A stretch of 64,000 bases of DNA from Rhodocytophaga aerolata (GTDB lineage: Bacteria > Bacteroidota > Bacteroidia > Cytophagales > 172606-1), in NCBI RefSeq assembly GCF_030503435.1, contig NZ_JAUKPO010000027.1, forward strand, positions 1-64,000. Direction: 5' to 3'. Positions 46,263 through 57,013 of the stretch are shown here, in pieces. The notes beneath the pieces are model-generated. The model did no database searches and was not told where the DNA came from. It saw only the letters and a program-made list of their open reading frames with translations. The position numbers and the translations under genes were made by a program. The number at the start of each line of letters is the position of its first letter. Within the stretch, counting starts at the first letter, position 1.

Positions 46263-47808
46263 CTACACTTTTTGATTATTACCTACTATGAACATAGTTA
46301 CTAATTTTACCCCTGGATGTTGCACAACGTAAAAGAGAAAATAATAAAGGGTATTGACCTGCTTTACAGCAAGGGTTTGAGCTTTAGCTTTAGGATGATT
46401 TAAACAAAGCAGCAACTTTTGCAGATTGTAAGCTGTAGCTGACATGAGCATGAACTTATGAGCGGCTTGCTTTCCTTTGGCATTGCTTCTCTTCATTCCA
46501 TAATAGTTGAGTAGACTGCCAAAAACAGGTTCTACGGTAGACATTCTTAGTCCTATCATTTTTTTACCTTCTTTGCTTTCTACTCTCTCCTGCATACGTA
46601 ATGGACCGATGATGCGGAGCATCAGGTCCAATGATAGTGACGGTAGACACTAAAAGTGAGGCTTTGCCGCCTTTTAGCGCCACAGCATGCTTTTTTGAAA
46701 GGACATACACTACAATCCTTCACTCTGGCATGATAGTAATGAGTAGCAAAGCCTTTTTCCATTCTAATACCATGGTAATAAAGCAACTTTTCATTGCGAC
46801 AGATATAGGCGTTTTGCGTTGGATCATAATGGAAACCTTCTCTTACCGGGTGATAACTACCTGGTAAAGAAATAAAACCTTTGATCTTGTTGGCTTCTAA
46901 ATAAGCGTAGTTTTCCCCCGATCCGAAGCCTGCATCTGCTAATAGATTATCAAGAGGCAGGCCGTATTGTTTGAGTTTATTAGACAGGTTATTTACTATT
47001 TCCACTAAATGTCGTGAGTCCTTTTCATCGGCTAAATTAGCTTGCATGTGAGTAATCACATGGCGAACGGATGGCAAAGCACATCCGCTGTATCGACAGC
47101 CATACTGGACAAGTAGTATAAACGAGAAGGTTTGCCTGTTTTTTGGGTGATCTTTGCCTCAGCATCACTCATACTGATATGCGTTCGATTATTTCTTGGA
47201 CAGCTTTTAGGCTTAACTGTCTTTTCTATCAAGGGAAAAGGCGAAACTTGCTCTGTAAGCTCGGCAGGTGTACTTAGATTTGCTTCCCCTTGGAGCAGTT
47301 GCCATTCTAATATGGCTTTTCGCTTGAGGCTGTCAGTAGAAGCATTGGCTTCCACTAAGGCTGCGTCCACAACTTGGGTGTGTCCACTGACTATATCTGC
47401 CTCTACACATGCAGTAAGAATAGACTGAAAGCAAGTTTCAAACACCTCTGCCGGTAAGCGCTTGCGTGTGCGGGATAGGGTGCTGTGACATGGAAGCCGT
47501 TCCCCTACATTGAAATCTAAAAAATGAAGGATATCTAAGCGTAACCCACTCTTTTCAATAAGAGCCCGATCAGAGCAGATATTTTCAAAATGGGCTACCA
47601 GCTGTAGTTTGAAAAAGACAACCGGATCTACAGATTTCTGCCCACACTTGCCATAATAAGGGGCTACTGCTTGATAGAGGAAGTCTAACTTGAGTAACGG
47701 CTTGATTTGGCGATAAAAATTATTCTTGGGAACATAATTTTCCACTATCAGTGAAGGGCAAGTGTTGTTGAACTGTTTTCTTTTGCCTACCATTCTTGAA
47801 TTTACCAC
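46263..47808 (-). pseudogene. IS1182-family transposase with two frameshifts
   Basis: Three overlapping minus-strand frames join to one DDE transposase of about 515 residues. The first (47808-47056) holds the N-terminal domain and first Asp region (DPVVFFKLQLVAHFENI, VVDAALVEANAS). The second (47077-46622) holds the second Asp region (LLADAGFGSGENYAYLE) and the CxxC insert. The last (46631-46263) holds the Glu region (RMSTVEPVFGSLLNYYGM) and HKFMLMSATAYNLQKLL. Overlaps at 47056-47077 and 46622-46631 are where the frames shift. The last frame runs past the left inverted repeat, which suggests its stop was also lost. The element is probably inactive. Confidence 0.85.
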
Positions 47809-47849
47809 TCAAAAGGCAGATTTCAAATCAGCAGTTGTGCAACACCCAG
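46313..47849. mobile_element. IS1182-type insertion sequence with terminal inverted repeats
   Basis: A 1.54-kb element. CTGGATGTTGCACAAC at 46313-46328 is the reverse complement of GTTGTGCAACACCCAG at 47834-47849 with one mismatch (15 of 16), and the transposase reading frames run between them on the minus strand. The last transposase frame overlaps the left inverted repeat, as I recall in some members. A flanking target duplication could not be recognised. Confidence 0.75.
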
Positions 47850-48033
47850 ACCCCTTTGTTATTACTCTAGAATGGAGTGCTAAATTCGCTCCATATGTAT
47901 CCCATACATATAAAAAATTCTAACTTCTAAATGCAATAAGTCACCCCAAGCTTTCTTTCCCGTAAAACAAAATTATTAAAAGACTTCTATTTAAAACTTG
48001 CTTTTTAAGACAGTACCTCAATTGTGAGTTGTT

Positions 48034-48581
48034 TTACCTCTCCAACCTTTTTTGGATATCTTTTATCCAGCTTTCAGGCTTTGCTTTGTCCAATATAACA
48101 TCAGGGGTAAAACCTGTTCTATCTATAGGATTGCTATCTGTCTAGCTTGATTTTACAATAGGAATACTCACCCTAAAATTAGCATAGGGTAGCAGGTTAG
48201 AAGAAGCCCGTTCATAATCCATCATACCAAACGTATTCACTCCGTAACTGGTAGTTTTAGCACTTTCTTTTGATAGATAAAAGAAGTATTCTGTGGAGCT
48301 TCCACATAGATTGTCTACCACTAAGGCTATTTTTTTTGATTACCTGTTACAGAGTTTAATGGAAAAGCCACGCTAGGAATAGAGTAGAATTGTTTTTTGG
48401 TCGTTGGCAACTCTTCATATGCTTTCTTATAAAGGTTTAGTGTCGTCTCTGGAAAATATTTTTCATATTCAGCCGGAATTGGATGAATGGACTTTCCCAT
48501 CTTACAAGCAAAAAAGCAGCCTATATAAGAACTACATAGACTGCCTTTGACCTCATAAATATTTTCGATAAAAATGCACAT
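48034..48581 (-). pseudogene. S41-family peptidase, broken C-terminal part
   Basis: A frame from 48581 reads MGKSIHPIPAEYEKYFPET through FPLNSVTGNQKK. A shift near 48335 continues IALVVDNLCGSSTEYFFYL, which matches the strand and nucleophile of S41 peptidases (Cys-x-Ser-Ser-x-E type, Ser after the G). The rest, SYGVNTFGMMDYERASSN and a stop inside TDSNPIDRTGFTPDV, ends DIQKRLER at 48034. The N-terminal half is absent and at least two lesions are present. Such proteases are secreted in Bacteroidota; this copy is dead. Confidence 0.6.
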
Positions 48582-49600
48582 GCGTATCTAATAAATATGT
48601 AGATTTTCACCAGTTATGAAGCGATTCATCATGCAAAAAGTGTATATCTATAAAGGCCTTCATTGATAATGAGGGCTTTTATTATTTATATAGACGCTGT
48701 TTTTGGCTGCGTCACCCTGTAGCAAAACTGCAGGCCAGATATGGATAAGCGCTTAAGATATATGTTTATACATACAAATGAAATCTTTTTTTGAAATCTC
48801 TAGAAAGAATACCAAAAAATATAGCTATTGTATTATTTTATAATGAACTGATAAGTAGAGCCTTGTATTTGAGAATTAGTTGAGCAAGGGTGATTCTCTG
48901 TCCTCATGTCCATGTTATATTCATTTCATTAAGAGGATAGAAGTGCTAGAAAGCGCAATTGTCATAACACCGCCTTAATATGAGGCTACAATCTCTATGA
49001 TTCTTATATGGTAATGATACTGTACGAATCTCCACTATATAAAAATGCTAATGCTACAGCTTTCCGGGATATTCCTGAACTTTATCTCTCAATTAAAATT
49101 GTATTAGCAACTATCATAATCAATGGTTCATTGCTTTTTGTACAGTTTTACCGACAAATGTAAAGAAGAATTGAGTTGTAAGTTAGTAAAGCTAAAGCGT
49201 AGTTAAATTAACCTCCCCTTTCGCTTTACTTATAATATAATATGTCTAATTTATTAGGAGGAGGTTATTAGTTGATAGCAGTATTTTATATTAATTCAAT
49301 AATATAGCTTCCTTATGACAACCTTCTAATAGCAATAATAATACCCCATCTGCTCTAATTTTATAAGCCATGTAGGGATGTATGGGTGCATAAGGAGTGA
49401 ATAATATAAAATCATTTCAACAAAATTTAGCTATGATAAGGTACTACAGACAGAAACATTCATTATAAAGCATTCTAAGAGCCATTTGTGTATCCTATTA
49501 AAGCTGAATAGGGCTACTTATAAGTTTATTTATAGTTTATCTAAAATAAATTTTATATTTAAGCAATGTTCTTGCCCGGATACCTCCAGCTTGTAGTTAC
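48582..49600. other. Long AT-rich region upstream of the sigma factor gene
   Basis: About 1 kb with no credible gene on either strand. An imperfect hairpin, AAAGGCCTTCAT with ATGAGGGCTTT, lies near 48651-48680 followed by TTATT and may end a transcript. The rest is unassigned; the promoter of the sigma factor operon should be in the last 100 bp. Confidence 0.4.
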
Positions 49601-50221
49601 ATGCAAAAAAAATTAGTGATATGTACTCCAGAAGCAATACGCTGGCAACGTTTTATAGACGGTGATGAACAGGCTTTTGCTGAACTTTTTAATCTGCACT
49701 TTAGAAAATTATGTAACTACGGATATAAGATCATTCCAGACAAAGACCTGATTAAAGATTGTGTACAAGAGGTATTTATTCATTTGTGGCATAACCGAAC
49801 CAAGCTTGTCTATACGGAAGCCATACACTTTTATCTGTTAAAATCGTTGCGCGGAAAGCTCATACGAATTCTCAAGAAACAAAAGAAAATTAGCTGGGAA
49901 ACCCTTAACCCAGATCTTCCGTGTTTTGAATTTAATTTTACACTGCAAGACAACCTAACACTCAGCCATACCCAGGCTGAACAGCAGGAATGGTTGCTGA
50001 AAAGCTTGAATGCTCTGCCTGCCAAACAGAAAGAAATTATTTACCTGCGGTTTTTCAATAATTTAAGTTATCTGGAAATTGCAGATGTTATGGCTATCAA
50101 CTATCAGGTAGTTCGCAATTATGCGTGTAAAGCCATTAAAACCCTTCGAAAAAAAGTAGATATTGTATTGGCTATACTTCTCTTGCTTGAACAGCATTCT
50201 TTTTATGTACCAAGTAATTAG
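49601..50221 (+). CDS. ECF sigma factor of the SusC/FecR type
   Basis: 206 residues. Sigma region 2 lies at about 18-85 (FIDGDEQAFAELFNLHFRKL, DCVQEVFIHLWHNR) and sigma region 4 at 128-188 (LPAKQKEIIYLRFFNNLSYL, EIADVMAINYQVVRNYACKA). The last 20 residues are hydrophobic, VLAILLLLEQHSF, more than usual. It directs RNA polymerase to its own operon when released by the FecR protein encoded next. The gene begins the order sigma - FecR - SusC - SusD, all on the plus strand. Confidence 0.93.
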   Translation: MQKKLVICTPEAIRWQRFIDGDEQAFAELFNLHFRKLCNYGYKIIPDKDLIKDCVQEVFIHLWHNRTKLVYTEAIHFYLLKSLRGKLIRILKKQKKISWETLNPDLPCFEFNFTLQDNLTLSHTQAEQQEWLLKSLNALPAKQKEIIYLRFFNNLSYLEIADVMAINYQVVRNYACKAIKTLRKKVDIVLAILLLLEQHSFYVPSN

Positions 50222-50361
50222 AATTCCTGAGACAAGCTTTAGGTTATTCTTCTCCCAAAATTTTTCTTCCAAAAGTGATTACAAAATGCCCATACTGGTA
50301 TTATGTGAGCAAATAACTCAGCTCTTATCATTGTTGCTTATATCTGATCAACACGACTTGT

Positions 50362-51399
50362 ATGGATTACACAAACTATACCGAAGAGGATTTCATTCTG
50401 GATCATTCTTTTTACAATTGGGTATTTGACAAAAATGAATTGGATACGCAATTTTGGGAAGAATGGATAGCTTTTCATCCGCAAAAGCAGGAAGTCATCC
50501 AAAGAGCAAAGCAGTTTTTGCAGAATCTCCAGCTTAAAGAAACCACCTTTTCTGATCAGGATACTGCAGAAGTATGGTTACAAATAGAATCTATTGTAAA
50601 ACAGCCTTCGCTAGAAATTGATAGAGTACATTCATATTTCCCTACAAACCAGGTATCTTTTTTCCTTGGGCACTGGCATAAACTAGCCGCTGTATTTGTA
50701 GGTATTTTATTGGTTAGTATATATGTATGGCTGCAGGCGCCCCCTATTCAAATTCACCATACGTCCTTTGGTGAGACTAAAACCATTCTGCTTCCCGATA
50801 GCTCAAAAGTTACCCTGAATGCCAATTCGACCCTTCGCTACCAAAGTAGGTGGAACAGTGCGCAGGCAAGGGAGGTATGGCTGGAAGGCGAAGCTTTTTT
50901 ACAGGTCGTAAAGAAACCCCGAGCCAGAGATGCCAAATTTATTGTGCATACCGATAAGCTCAATGTGGAGGTATTAGGGACTGCTTTTAATGTAAACAGC
51001 CGGAGGGGAAAAACCAAGGTAGTTTTAAACTCAGGCAAAGTAAAATTGCTTGCCGGAGAATCTAAGAAAAGACGTGGGGTAGTAATGGTTCCTGGAGAGA
51101 TGGTGGAATTTTCAGAAAACGCTCTTTCTTTTAGTAGAAAGAAAGTAAATCCGGATATATACTCTTCCTGGCGCAATCATAAACTCTATTTCACCGATAA
51201 CACCTTGCAGGAAATTACCCAGATGCTGGAAGACACCTATGGGCTAAAAATCACCATACAAGATCCGCTTTTACGCAACCGGAAACTTACCGGGGAAATC
51301 TCTTCAACCGACGAACAGACGGTGCTGGAAGTATTAGCAGAATCCCTGAATATCCGCTTAACTCGGAAAGACCGTCAGGTAATCATACAGAGTAAATAA
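50362..51399 (+). CDS. FecR-type anti-sigma factor
   Basis: 345 residues. The cytoplasmic N-terminal part (1-100) is helical and should bind the sigma factor. A single membrane helix lies at about 106-123 (LAAVFVGILLVSIYVWLQ). The periplasmic FecR domain follows at 128-225 (LLPDSSKVTLNANSTLRY, VEVLGTAFNVNS). The DUF4974 domain at 260-345 (LTGEISSTDEQTVLEVLAES) resembles the STN domain and contacts the transporter. It passes the signal of a loaded SusC to the sigma factor. It starts 140 bp after the sigma gene and ends 33 bp before SusC. Confidence 0.93.
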   Translation: MDYTNYTEEDFILDHSFYNWVFDKNELDTQFWEEWIAFHPQKQEVIQRAKQFLQNLQLKETTFSDQDTAEVWLQIESIVKQPSLEIDRVHSYFPTNQVSFFLGHWHKLAAVFVGILLVSIYVWLQAPPIQIHHTSFGETKTILLPDSSKVTLNANSTLRYQSRWNSAQAREVWLEGEAFLQVVKKPRARDAKFIVHTDKLNVEVLGTAFNVNSRRGKTKVVLNSGKVKLLAGESKKRRGVVMVPGEMVEFSENALSFSRKKVNPDIYSSWRNHKLYFTDNTLQEITQMLEDTYGLKITIQDPLLRNRKLTGEISSTDEQTVLEVLAESLNIRLTRKDRQVIIQSK

Positions 51400-51432
51400 A
51401 TCTAAATTTTCACCTTTTAATCCAACACCCGC

Positions 51433-54400
51433 ATGAAAATGAAAAAAACACCCCGCTATTGGGTATTGTTCGTCCTGCTGCTGCATGGCGTTAGTGGGCA
51501 GATACATGCCCAGACTATAGCTTATGCAGCTAACAAAGGGCAGGAAGGAAATAAGCAAACTTTGTACTTGTCCGACTTGCTGGAGGAATTAACGGAAGCC
51601 TATCAGGTAAGCTTTGTGTTCGAAACCAAACTCGTGAAGAGTAAAACGATCGAATTAGAGAGAAACGATAAAACTACCGTGGATGATGTACTCGACCGAG
51701 TGCTTCCTCAGCTAAACTTAAAATATAAGAAGATTAAAGGAAATACGTATGTTATCTCTCCTAAAGAAGAAAGTGCCGGCACAACACTGGAGAAAATTGA
51801 AAGAGAAGTAAACCTAACGGAAAGCACTATCGGCAACCAGGATAATCTAGTACAAAATAATTATCTGTCTACATTTCAGACGCCTGTGCTTCGAACCCTT
51901 TCTACACCAGTATTTGCTGTGCGCGGCAAAGTTAGAGCAGACAATGGGGAAGAACTGCCTGGAGTAAACGTGGTGGTAAAAGGTACCAGTATTGGTACCA
52001 CTACAAATGTAACAGGCGATTATACGTTAAATACCCCCGATGGTAATGGAACCCTCGTATTCTCCTATATTGGCTATACCACTTCTGAGGTACCTATTAA
52101 TAATCAGTCGGTAATAGATGTTACCCTGCAGCCTGATGTAAAGTCGTTAAGTGAGGTAGTGGTGGTAGGCTATGGTACCCAGCAGAAAAGAGACATTACT
52201 GGCGCGGTAGCTTCCGTATCTGCCAAAAATATTAAAGATTTGCCGGTAGCTTCTATCCAGGAAGGGCTGGCTGCACAGGTAGCCGGGGTACAAGTGCAGC
52301 AAACTACTGGCGCACCTGGACGGGGCCTTACGGTCAGGGTAAGAGGAACAGGCTCTATCAGTGCTGCCAACTCTCCTTTATATGTGGTGGATGGCTATCC
52401 TTTAGGTACACAAAACATCAGCCTGATCAATCCAAACGACATTGAATCCATTGAAGTACTGAAAGATGCTTCCGCAGCTGCTATCTATGGTTCCAGAGGG
52501 GCAAATGGCGTAGTATTAATTACTACCAAAAAAGGAAAGCCTGGCCGCACAAGTATCCAGTTTGATTATTTCACAGGTCTTCAGCAACCAGAAAGAGTAA
52601 TTAATATGCTTAATGCCGCCGAGTTTGCCGAACACTCAAAAGAAGCGTTCAATGCTGCCTGGATAGACCGGGGCGGCAGTGCTTCTGACCCTAACAGTGC
52701 CCGGCCTGATGGGCAACGGCTCCGGTATCCGGATCAGTTTGAAAACCCTGCTTCGCTTGGCAAAGGAACCGACTGGCAGCGGGAGGTTTTCAGAACCGCT
52801 CCCATGCATAATTACCAGGTGACCGCTTCTGGGGGCGGTGAGAAAAGTCGCTTTTTGCTGTCTGCCGGATACTTCAACCAGAAAGGTATTGTGATCGGAT
52901 CAGACTTTAAACGATTTACGGCTAGAGCTAATGTAGAAGCTAACTTATCGGATAAATTAATTGTAGGTTTGAATATGGCTCCTTCCTATGCTCTGGAAAA
53001 CCGGGTAAACACTGATGGGCACTGGGCAAGCGATGGCGTAATCAATGGGGCCTTAGCCATTATTCCTTCTATTCCAGTTTACAACCCTGATGGATCGTAT
53101 GCTTCGCAGGTAAACTTCGGCTTTGGTACCCCTGGTATCCCAAGTCCGGTAGCCATTGCCAGAGAGATAGACAATCCTATTACTACCTTCCGAAATTTAG
53201 GAAATGTATATGCAGAGCTTGAAATTATTAAAAATCTCCGGTTACGTACCACACTTGGAGCCGACATTAACCTGGACAGAAATAACTACTACCGGCCATC
53301 CAATGTACCTGCCAATCAGCAACCGGCACCTACTATTGCCACTGGCCGCTCGGAAACATCGCAGGAAATAAACTGGCTTAATGAAAATACACTTACCTAT
53401 AGTACCACCTTCAACGAACGGCATGCCCTGGATGCATTGGTTGGGTTTACAGCACAGAAAAATCTGTATGAAAGAAACAACCTCTCAGCCACCAATTTTC
53501 CTAATGATTTAGTCCGGACACTGAATGCAGGCACCATCACTGGTGGTCAGTCATTCCAGGATGAATGGTCTTTAGTTTCGTACCTGGGCAGGATTAACTA
53601 CCGTTTTGCAGATAAATATCTATTAACCGCTACTATCCGCCGGGATGGTTCTTCCAGATTTGGGGCTAATAATAAATATGGTGTATTTCCTTCGGCTTCT
53701 ATCGGCTGGCGAATTTCACAAGAAGGGTTTATGCAGAACGTCAACTTCATTTCTGATCTGAAACTGAGGATAAGTTATGGGTTAACAGGTAACAATACCA
53801 TCCCAAATTATGGAGCCATTGGCTTGTTGGGAGCAGATAATTATTCTCTTGGAGCAGGTACTAGTACTTTGGTAAACGGCTTGGCCCAGACTACCATCTC
53901 TAACCCAGACCTCACTTGGGAACGCAGTAACCAGCTGGACATTGGCCTGGAATGGGGCCTGTTTGAAGACCGCCTGTTCTTTACAGCCGATTATTACGAT
54001 AAGAATACCTATGACCTGCTGCTGAATGTGCCGGTGCCTACCTCTACTGGTTTCTCTACGGCATTACAGAACATTGGGAAAGTAAACAATAAAGGATTTG
54101 AATTTGCTATCAATTCCCGTAACCTGACAGGTGCCTTCACCTGGACAACTAACTTCAATATCTCTTTCAACCGGAACAAAGTACTGGCTCTAGGCCCACA
54201 AGGCGACCCTATCCGTAGCGGGTCAGGTATTGGCGATACCCACATTACAGAAGTAGGGCAACCTTTAGGTAATTTCTTCGGCTATATACAAGAAGGCATA
54301 TTCCTCGACCAGGCCGACCTGGATGCCAGTGCAAAGTTTTCGGATGCAAGGCCAGGAGATGTAAAATATACAGATATTGACGGAGATGGGTTGATTACAC

Positions 54401-54939
54401 CCAACGACCGCACCAGGATTGGTAATAACCAGCCAGACTTTATTTATGGCTTAACCAATACACTCATCTTTAAAAACTTCGATCTGAACGTAATTTTACA
54501 AGGCGTACAAGGAGCGGATATTTTAAATCTCTCGCTGCGGTTCCTGGAAAATCTGGAAGGTAACCAGAATCAAAGGTCTACGGTACTGGACCGCTGGCGT
54601 TCCCCTGAACAGCCAGGCAATGGCCGGGTTCCCCGCTCCAATAGCCGTACTACAGGTAACAACAATCAGGTTTCTACCCGTTGGATTGAAGAGGGATCTT
54701 TCTTACGGATACGCAATATCACCTTGGGCTACAATGTACCCAAAGAGGTAGCTAGTAAAATTTTCCTGCAGAGTGCCCGTGTGTATGCGGGTATACAGAA
54801 TGCTTATACCTTTACCAGCTATGGCGGTTATAATCCGGAAGTAAACCTGGGCGGCGATCAGGCACTGACACCCGGTACCGACTACGGTGGGTATCCTTTA
54901 CCGCGTACGTTTACGCTGGGGCTTAATCTCGGATTTTAA
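51433..54939 (+). CDS. SusC/RagA-type TonB-dependent outer membrane transporter with STN domain
   Basis: 1168 residues. Signal peptide 1-26 (WVLFVLLLHGVSGQIHAQ). The STN domain at 35-115 (LLEELTEAYQVSFVFETK) is the signalling end that couples to FecR. A carboxypeptidase-D-like repeat spans about 155-235 (KVRADNGEELPGVNVVVKGT). The TonB box and plug follow (VVVGYGTQQKRDITGAVASV, then GAPGRGLTVRVRGTGS). The 22-strand barrel runs to the end, closing with RTFTLGLNLGF. It imports large ligands, often glycans or peptides, across the outer membrane with SusD. The presence of STN and a sigma/FecR pair says that ligand uptake induces the operon. No glycoside hydrolase or peptidase lies alongside, so the ligand cannot be guessed. 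Confidence 0.97.
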   Translation: MKMKKTPRYWVLFVLLLHGVSGQIHAQTIAYAANKGQEGNKQTLYLSDLLEELTEAYQVSFVFETKLVKSKTIELERNDKTTVDDVLDRVLPQLNLKYKKIKGNTYVISPKEESAGTTLEKIEREVNLTESTIGNQDNLVQNNYLSTFQTPVLRTLSTPVFAVRGKVRADNGEELPGVNVVVKGTSIGTTTNVTGDYTLNTPDGNGTLVFSYIGYTTSEVPINNQSVIDVTLQPDVKSLSEVVVVGYGTQQKRDITGAVASVSAKNIKDLPVASIQEGLAAQVAGVQVQQTTGAPGRGLTVRVRGTGSISAANSPLYVVDGYPLGTQNISLINPNDIESIEVLKDASAAAIYGSRGANGVVLITTKKGKPGRTSIQFDYFTGLQQPERVINMLNAAEFAEHSKEAFNAAWIDRGGSASDPNSARPDGQRLRYPDQFENPASLGKGTDWQREVFRTAPMHNYQVTASGGGEKSRFLLSAGYFNQKGIVIGSDFKRFTARANVEANLSDKLIVGLNMAPSYALENRVNTDGHWASDGVINGALAIIPSIPVYNPDGSYASQVNFGFGTPGIPSPVAIAREIDNPITTFRNLGNVYAELEIIKNLRLRTTLGADINLDRNNYYRPSNVPANQQPAPTIATGRSETSQEINWLNENTLTYSTTFNERHALDALVGFTAQKNLYERNNLSATNFPNDLVRTLNAGTITGGQSFQDEWSLVSYLGRINYRFADKYLLTATIRRDGSSRFGANNKYGVFPSASIGWRISQEGFMQNVNFISDLKLRISYGLTGNNTIPNYGAIGLLGADNYSLGAGTSTLVNGLAQTTISNPDLTWERSNQLDIGLEWGLFEDRLFFTADYYDKNTYDLLLNVPVPTSTGFSTALQNIGKVNNKGFEFAINSRNLTGAFTWTTNFNISFNRNKVLALGPQGDPIRSGSGIGDTHITEVGQPLGNFFGYIQEGIFLDQADLDASAKFSDARPGDVKYTDIDGDGLITPNDRTRIGNNQPDFIYGLTNTLIFKNFDLNVILQGVQGADILNLSLRFLENLEGNQNQRSTVLDRWRSPEQPGNGRVPRSNSRTTGNNNQVSTRWIEEGSFLRIRNITLGYNVPKEVASKIFLQSARVYAGIQNAYTFTSYGGYNPEVNLGGDQALTPGTDYGGYPLPRTFTLGLNLGF

Positions 54940-54974
54940 TCAGGCACAACATTCATCATCTACAAACAAATTTT

Positions 54975-56438
54975 ATGAAAAAGACCTTAATATTCCTTAG
55001 TATACTTGGAAGCACCTTGGTTTCTTGCAAAGATGATTTCCTGGATTTGTCGCCGGTTTCACAGACCAATGTGAACAATTTTTATAAAACTGCTTCCGAC
55101 ATGAATGCAGCAGTAAATGCAACCTATTCAGCCCTACAACTTGCCGGACAATACACCGACTGGTATGTATTTTCAGAAATTCCTTCTGACAACACCACCA
55201 ATCCGCTGTCTGGTTCGGTAACAGATATGGATGAGTTTGATAAGTTCTACATCCGTTCTACCAATCCTTTCCTGGATGCACGCTGGAACGATACCTACCG
55301 GGGTATTGCCCGTGCGAATACTGTACTCGACCGCATTGTTGCTGTTTCAATGGATGAAAATCTGAAAAGCCGCTATATTGGAGAAGCTAAATTTCTGAGG
55401 GCCTTAATGTATTTTAACCTAGTCAGAATTTTTGGTGATGTACCCTTAGTCTTGAACGAAGTAACTTCTGTAAGTGAAGGCTATAGGCACAGCCGGACAC
55501 CTGCCGCACAAGTATATGAGCAAATTATTAAAGATTTAACGGAAGCCTCAGCGGCCCTGCCTGCTAGTTATACTGGCAATGACATAGGCAGAGCTACGCA
55601 AGGAGCAGCAAAAGCCCTGCTAGGGAAAGTGTATTTAACTAGAAAAGCCAGTGGAGATTATCAGGCAGCAGCCAAAGTTCTCAAGGAGGTGATAGACTTG
55701 AATCTATATGAATTGCTGCCCAGTTATGCAGATTTGTTCAAGCCATCCAATGCAAACAATAAAGAATCTATATTTGAAGTGCAGTACAAAAAAGGGGGCT
55801 TTGGCGAAGGCAGCAATTACCCTAATAACTTTGCGCCAGAATTTTCTGCACCTTTTGTAGTTTCTGTTGGCGGAACTGGCGGGAATAATATTATCACCCA
55901 GGATATGGAAGATGCCTATCAGTTGAATAATCCCAACATCGCCCTACGGGATTCAGTCCGGTTTAAGGCATCTATGGCACATGGGTACCTGAATGGAAAC
56001 GGCCAGTTTATTGAACGGAAACACATAAAGAAATTTTCCGATACTCCCTTTCAGAACAACGATTCGGATGATAATTGGTATGTCCTACGCCTAGCTGATG
56101 TATTTTTGATGTATTCCGAAGCCCTTAATGAACTGAACAACGGTCCTACTACAGACGCATATACATATTTGAATCTGGTGAGAGAACGGGCCAATGTAGC
56201 TCCGGTGGCAAATTTATCGTATGAAGCCTTTAAACTGGCATTAGAAAATGAACGCAGGGTGGAGCTAGCTTTTGAAGGCCACCGCTGGTTTGATCTGGTA
56301 CGTACCGGTAGAGCAATCCCAGTAATGGCTTCTAAAGGCATAGTTGTAGAGGAGTACCAGCTTTTGTTTCCAATACCGCAAAGACAAATAGATGTAAACC
56401 CTGGACAAATCACGCAAAATCCCGGGCATACGAGATAG
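54975..56438 (+). CDS. SusD/RagB-type surface lipoprotein
   Basis: 487 residues. Lipobox in TLVSCKDD with Cys20 (start MKKTLIFLSILG). The SusD N-terminal part holds TPR-like helices (FYKTASDMNAAVNATYSALQ, RIFGDVPLVLNEVTS) and the C-terminal domain ends with VELAFEGHRWFDLVRTGRA and LFPIPQRQIDVNPGQITQNP. It sits as a lid on the SusC barrel and binds the ligand at the cell surface. It starts 35 bp after SusC and closes the operon, followed by a strong terminator. The same size and endings mark the RagB/SusD family. Confidence 0.97.
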   Translation: MKKTLIFLSILGSTLVSCKDDFLDLSPVSQTNVNNFYKTASDMNAAVNATYSALQLAGQYTDWYVFSEIPSDNTTNPLSGSVTDMDEFDKFYIRSTNPFLDARWNDTYRGIARANTVLDRIVAVSMDENLKSRYIGEAKFLRALMYFNLVRIFGDVPLVLNEVTSVSEGYRHSRTPAAQVYEQIIKDLTEASAALPASYTGNDIGRATQGAAKALLGKVYLTRKASGDYQAAAKVLKEVIDLNLYELLPSYADLFKPSNANNKESIFEVQYKKGGFGEGSNYPNNFAPEFSAPFVVSVGGTGGNNIITQDMEDAYQLNNPNIALRDSVRFKASMAHGYLNGNGQFIERKHIKKFSDTPFQNNDSDDNWYVLRLADVFLMYSEALNELNNGPTTDAYTYLNLVRERANVAPVANLSYEAFKLALENERRVELAFEGHRWFDLVRTGRAIPVMASKGIVVEEYQLLFPIPQRQIDVNPGQITQNPGHTR

Positions 56439-56466
56439 TACAATAATGCAGAACATGCATATACAT

Positions 56467-56528
56467 AAAACAAACAGTAAAGTATAGGGCATATAACCAT
56501 ATACGCTCTATACTTTACTGTTTGTTTT
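56467..56528 (+). terminator. Strong terminator of the SusCD operon
   Basis: A 21-bp perfect stem, AAAACAAACAGTAAAGTATA plus G (56467-56487), with its complement at 56508-56528 and a 20-base loop that can itself pair further. It ends in a T-run. It closes the sigma-FecR-SusCD transcript. Confidence 0.85.
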
Positions 56529-56957
56529 TACATGCTTGTTTTAGTAAGCGCCTATGTTGGCATGTATTATACAACTATAGCAATCAAATCATAATTACTT
56601 AGTTAGCCTCTTTACTTTTCCAGCTTTTGCTATAAATACTTGCAAGAGGAAGTTGTATCTGGCAAAACAAGTGCATTTATCACCTAGTTATCTGAGCGAC
56701 TTGCTTAAAAAAGAAGCCGGCAAAAATACTCAGGATCACATCCACTATTATTTATGAACTTGTACATTTAACTGAAGCAATAGCCTAGGAGGGAAGAGGG
56801 CTATCTTTCAACAGGTATTGCCCGTGCAAAATGCTTCTTTAGCCTCCTTAAGCCATTGATTTTTCCTAGCGAAAAGAGGTAAAAAGGGTGTTTTAGAAAT
56901 TATTTTTTCAGACCTATTTCAGACCCATGGCCTATAACTACTTGACTGATAGCATAG

Positions 56958-57010
56958 AGGCGCTATACTTGTAATCAGTAGGTCGTTGGTTCGATTCCGA
57001 CTGGGGGCTC
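56958..57010 (+). pseudogene. 3' fragment of tRNA-Thr(UGU), second copy
   Basis: Identical over all 53 bases to the fragment at 25311. It again has the UGU anticodon loop, T arm and 3' acceptor strand without the 5' half, so no working tRNA can be made. Complete identity here against drifted flanks suggests recent recombination or constraint on this core. Confidence 0.8.
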
Positions 57011-57013
57011 AAT

